Shown here: in pieces, positions 61,440-64,000 of the stretch
Position numbering within the stretch: position 1 is the stretch's first letter
Layout: every line of letters begins with the position of its first letter
From: Certhia americana
Taxonomy: Eukaryota > Chordata > Aves > Passeriformes > Certhiidae
Direction of reading: 5' to 3'
Assembly: GCA_018697195.1 (NCBI GenBank)
Contig: CM031864.1
Coordinates: 26,322,944 to 26,386,943, forward strand
Length of the DNA stretch: 64,000 nt
Position numbers and translations under genes: made by a program
The notes under the pieces: model-generated
Databases searched by the model: none
What the model saw: only the letters and a program-made list of their open reading frames with translations
Told to the model about the DNA's origin: nothing

Positions 61440-62258
61440 TGGGAGGGTTAATGTTGCGCCAGTGTTTGTTTCTATGTTTTATACTTTCATTGTTATTTGG
61501 TTCATTCTATGTTCCCCTGTTTCTTTCCCAAGTTGATTTGTCCCAACATTGTATCCTCCCCAGTTTGTACCCTATACGGACTTTCCCCTCCTCTTTTTCC
61601 AGTACCTTCCCTGTCAATCCTCCTAGCCCTACCCCTTGTTCCAGTACCTTCCCTGCCAATCCTTCCCCCATCCAATCCCGGATGTGTTCCACCCCCTGGG
61701 CGGTCCTGGGTGTCACCCTTTCCTTGATGCTCCATTGGGGCATGTGACCTCCCTTCTCCTCCTCCCTTACCCTATTAGCCCAGGGACCCTGGGGTGATCC
61801 CTTTACTCCTCCCCTGAGATTCTGCCGTTGTGCCGTTGGTTAAGCAATTGTACCCTCCCCTCTGTGTAACCCCGAATAAAAACCCGTGCGCAGCAGTGCT
61901 CGGGGTCGCTGTCTCTGGTGTCCCCTTTGGCTGCATCGCCTCCAATAAAGACGTTGCTGGAACCTCACCAAGGAGTGGCCTCCCCTTACTCCTTTGCTCG
62001 ACCCTGTCGCGGTGGACAGACCAAATCACCGTCGAGCGCTCGGCTTGGCAGATTCCACCACTGGCGCAGAAGCAGCCGTGGTGGTTCCCCACTCCAGGAG
62101 TGGTGCCAGAGTAATCCAATCCCTGAGCTAGCCGAGCTCTGGTGAGCCGCATCAGGTTAAGATGGGCTAATGGGAAGGAATTGTTCCTTGTGAGGCTGGC
62201 ACTGCCAGGGGATGGGCTGTTATATCCCTTCCAAATCAAAGCATTCTGTGATTTGAAA
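61440..62258 (+). mobile_element. CR1 LINE 3' fragment split by an LTR
   Basis: The GGGAGGGTTAA at 61441-61451 and GGTTAAGATGGGCTAATGGG from 62155 are the two halves of the common CR1 block (GGCAGGGTTAGATGGG type). The copy continues GAAGGAATTGTTCCTTGTGAGG to a worn tail near 62258, with an internal deletion. Confidence 0.8.
61452..62154 (+). mobile_element. Solo LTR inserted in CR1, 6-base duplication
   Basis: 703 bases from TGTTGCGCCAGTG to GAGCCGCATCA, flanked by GGTTAA at 61446-61451 and 62155-62160. AATAAAAACC near 61875 could serve as the TATA region, and AATAAA at 61944-61949 as the poly(A) signal. C/T-rich U3 words are shared with the 55819 LTR. Class II by duplication size. Confidence 0.95.
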
Positions 62259-63127
62259 AAAAAACCAAGATGTGACAGTTTTAAATGATGTTTCATATGG
62301 CTTTTTTGGGGGATTGGTTTTTTTTTCCTGTCAGAGAAATTGATACCACTGGCATTTAAAATTACACTTTTAATTCAGTCCAAATGAAAAGTTTTGAGCA
62401 TTTGTGTTTTTTTCCCAAGAATGAAACTTTTTTTCAAAATTTGTTCAGATTTGAAGAAAAAATAGTTTTGAAATTCACACTGCTGCATAAGAGAATGCAT
62501 AAAATGGTATTTTCTATGCTGCATAATGCTGATAAATACCTGTCATTTTGTATTTCTGAATTAAGAAGTATATGCTCAAAATAATGAAGGAAAAAATTTC
62601 ATAAAAGATATGTGTATTCTTGCTTTTCCAGAAGTCATAAAGCAGGGAAATAATTTTTATAGAAGCAGCTTATGCTGTTGGTTTCTGTTTTGAAAGCAAG
62701 TGAGAGATCACACATGAGGATTTCCAGTGGTCTAAGGCTCAGTCTTGTTTTATTTGCATTGGCTCTGTTTCTAAGGCTAATTAAGATGATACTCCTGTCT
62801 TCTATTGCAAAGCAACATGAAAAAAAAAATGTGGCAAGTTATTGATATTGCTCTCTCCGTTGAGGATTCTCCCTGTACAAGTCAGACAAGATAAATAGGA
62901 CAATGCTTAATAAACAGAGATAACTGGAAAGAGTTTGTTCCTCCATTCCCTGTTGAACAGCGGACGTGCCACCCTACACAATGTGAAGGTGTCCATTGAG
63001 GCAGGAAGACAAAAAGCCATCTTCTCTGTACCATGCTTTTTTTCCCCTTGGTATATTTTTCCAGCTAAAAATTTAATCTTCTATATCTGGATATCTGTAG
63101 GGGGAAAACTCCAAATGCTAGAGCTCC
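62259..63127. other. AT-rich spacer
   Basis: No gene or repeat recognised. Confidence 0.4.
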
Positions 63128-63262
63128 AGGAGTGTTTGTATAATGCTCCCAGGGATGCACAGGGTGAGATGGTTGGGGTGTCTGTGCAGGGCCAGGAGTT
63201 GGACTCCATGATCCTGGTGGGTCCCTTCCCACTCAGGACATTCCATGATCGTATGGAGGTGT
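63128..63262 (+). mobile_element. CR1 LINE 3' end, short
   Basis: Contains GGGCCAGGAGTTGGACTCCATGATCCTGGTGGGTCCCTTCC and the tail ATTCCATGATCGTATGG, here described in part only (63190-63258). Confidence 0.85.
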
Positions 63263-63429
63263 TTTTCTGCCACAGCAGTGAACTGATGAAATCAAAATGA
63301 AATCACAACTTGGATGCTTTGTCAGCACAAAGCTTGTTTTAGGTAGAACAATTGTGAGGCAAAAAGAAAACAACATAGCAATAAAACAGAATATGCTGTG
63401 TTAAATATAAATTTTTACCTTTAAAGCCC

Positions 63430-63572
63430 CAGTCATGCAGTGAAGTAACCTGAGCTGTTGGAGGGAATTACTGGTGGAAGGGGATAATTTCTATGTTTCC
63501 TGATTATGCTGAGGGCCTGAAGCTGATGACTATTAAAGGCCTTTTCCAAGCTTAGTGATTCCACAGTTCCCT
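63430..63572 (+). mobile_element. Possible CR1 LINE tail, degraded
   Basis: GGCCTTTTCCAAGCTTAGTGATTCC looks like a worn CR1 end. The rest is too diverged to be sure. Confidence 0.5.
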
Positions 63573-64000
63573 GAATTAAACATTCCAAAAATTGCCAGAA
63601 TGAATAACATCACAAAGGCATATGAACAACTTCTAAGCATTTTTGGTTTTTTCCCTGAAAAATTCTATTGTCCCCATTTAGAGAGTGGTGTGGACCTCTA
63701 GAGGCATTTCTATGTTGTTCTGAGCTATGGGAACAAATATATAGGGGAAAAGGAAGACTAAAATTGTGAGAAACAAAACTTCCCTTTAGGAATAGCTCTG
63801 GCTGGAGAATGTGGAAACAGAGATATCCACCAAGTTCAGTGCAAATCCGGAAGTTGTTTATAGTTAACAAACTGAAATGAAAAAGAAAATTTTTTCTGAA
63901 GAAATTCTGTCCTTGGGATCTCCTGTCCTCTTCCTAAAGAAAGCAAAAATGCTATAAAGGATGCACTGATTTTCTTCCCAACTCATCTCTTCCCATGAAT
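63573..64000. other. AT-rich spacer to window end
   Basis: Nothing recognised. Confidence 0.4.

Noticed and set aside
1..64000. CRISPR arrays, bacterial operons, rRNA or tRNA genes
   Set aside because: None seen. The regular repeats are microsatellites or interspersed retroelements, and no cloverleaf or rRNA core sequence was recognised.

Overview
The window looks like a gene-poor piece of a bird chromosome, most likely a songbird. About 27 fragments of CR1 LINE retrotransposons are scattered on both strands, many ending in the CR1 tail (runs like ATTCCATGATTC). There are also at least a dozen LTRs of endogenous retroviruses, nearly all without recognisable internal genes. The rest is AT-rich unique sequence with microsatellites. 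There are no operons, rRNA or tRNA genes, or CRISPR arrays, and no long uninterrupted protein gene. Most open frames in the window are chance frames inside CR1 or LTR copies. The passerine assignment is inference from repeat content.

Layout. 1-1001 is one arm of a dispersed repeat whose inverted partner lies at 54077-55417. 1344-4100 holds two minus-strand LTRs and a CR1 piece, followed by a 10-N assembly gap flanked by the same 47 bases on both sides. 5283-7922 is a striking inverted repeat: two 594-base arms with only two differences seen by eye, around a 1452-base spacer that contains CR1. 8-38 kb is mostly unique sequence with CR1 fragments and LTRs at 13490, 20715 and 28052. An LTR of a related type sits at 38203-38948, preceded by a TAAGTT-rich tract that may be the remnant of a provirus interior. 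39-54 kb is again unique sequence plus CR1, with a clean solo LTR at 42877-43230.

The busiest part is 54.0-62.3 kb. Seven kilobases hold six LTRs, most with target-site duplications. Between them lies a GC-rich block (56252-59450) whose minus strand carries gene-like open segments. These have acidic and Ser/Glu-rich composition, a CTG/CAG repeat, candidate splice donors and a possible first exon. The block is broken by stops and by an LTR inserted inside it. I could not identify the protein family, and it may be a decayed gene or a poorly resolved spliced one.

Several insertions can be ordered directly. The LTR at 54943-55303 is absent from the paralogous arm at 1-1001, so it is younger than that duplication or dispersal. 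The LTR at 61452-62154 sits inside a CR1 copy. The LTR at 56917-57628 splits the gene-like block. No new defence or metabolic system was found; the strongest unusual signals are structural (the large inverted repeat, the filled and empty LTR sites, and the antisense gene-like block).
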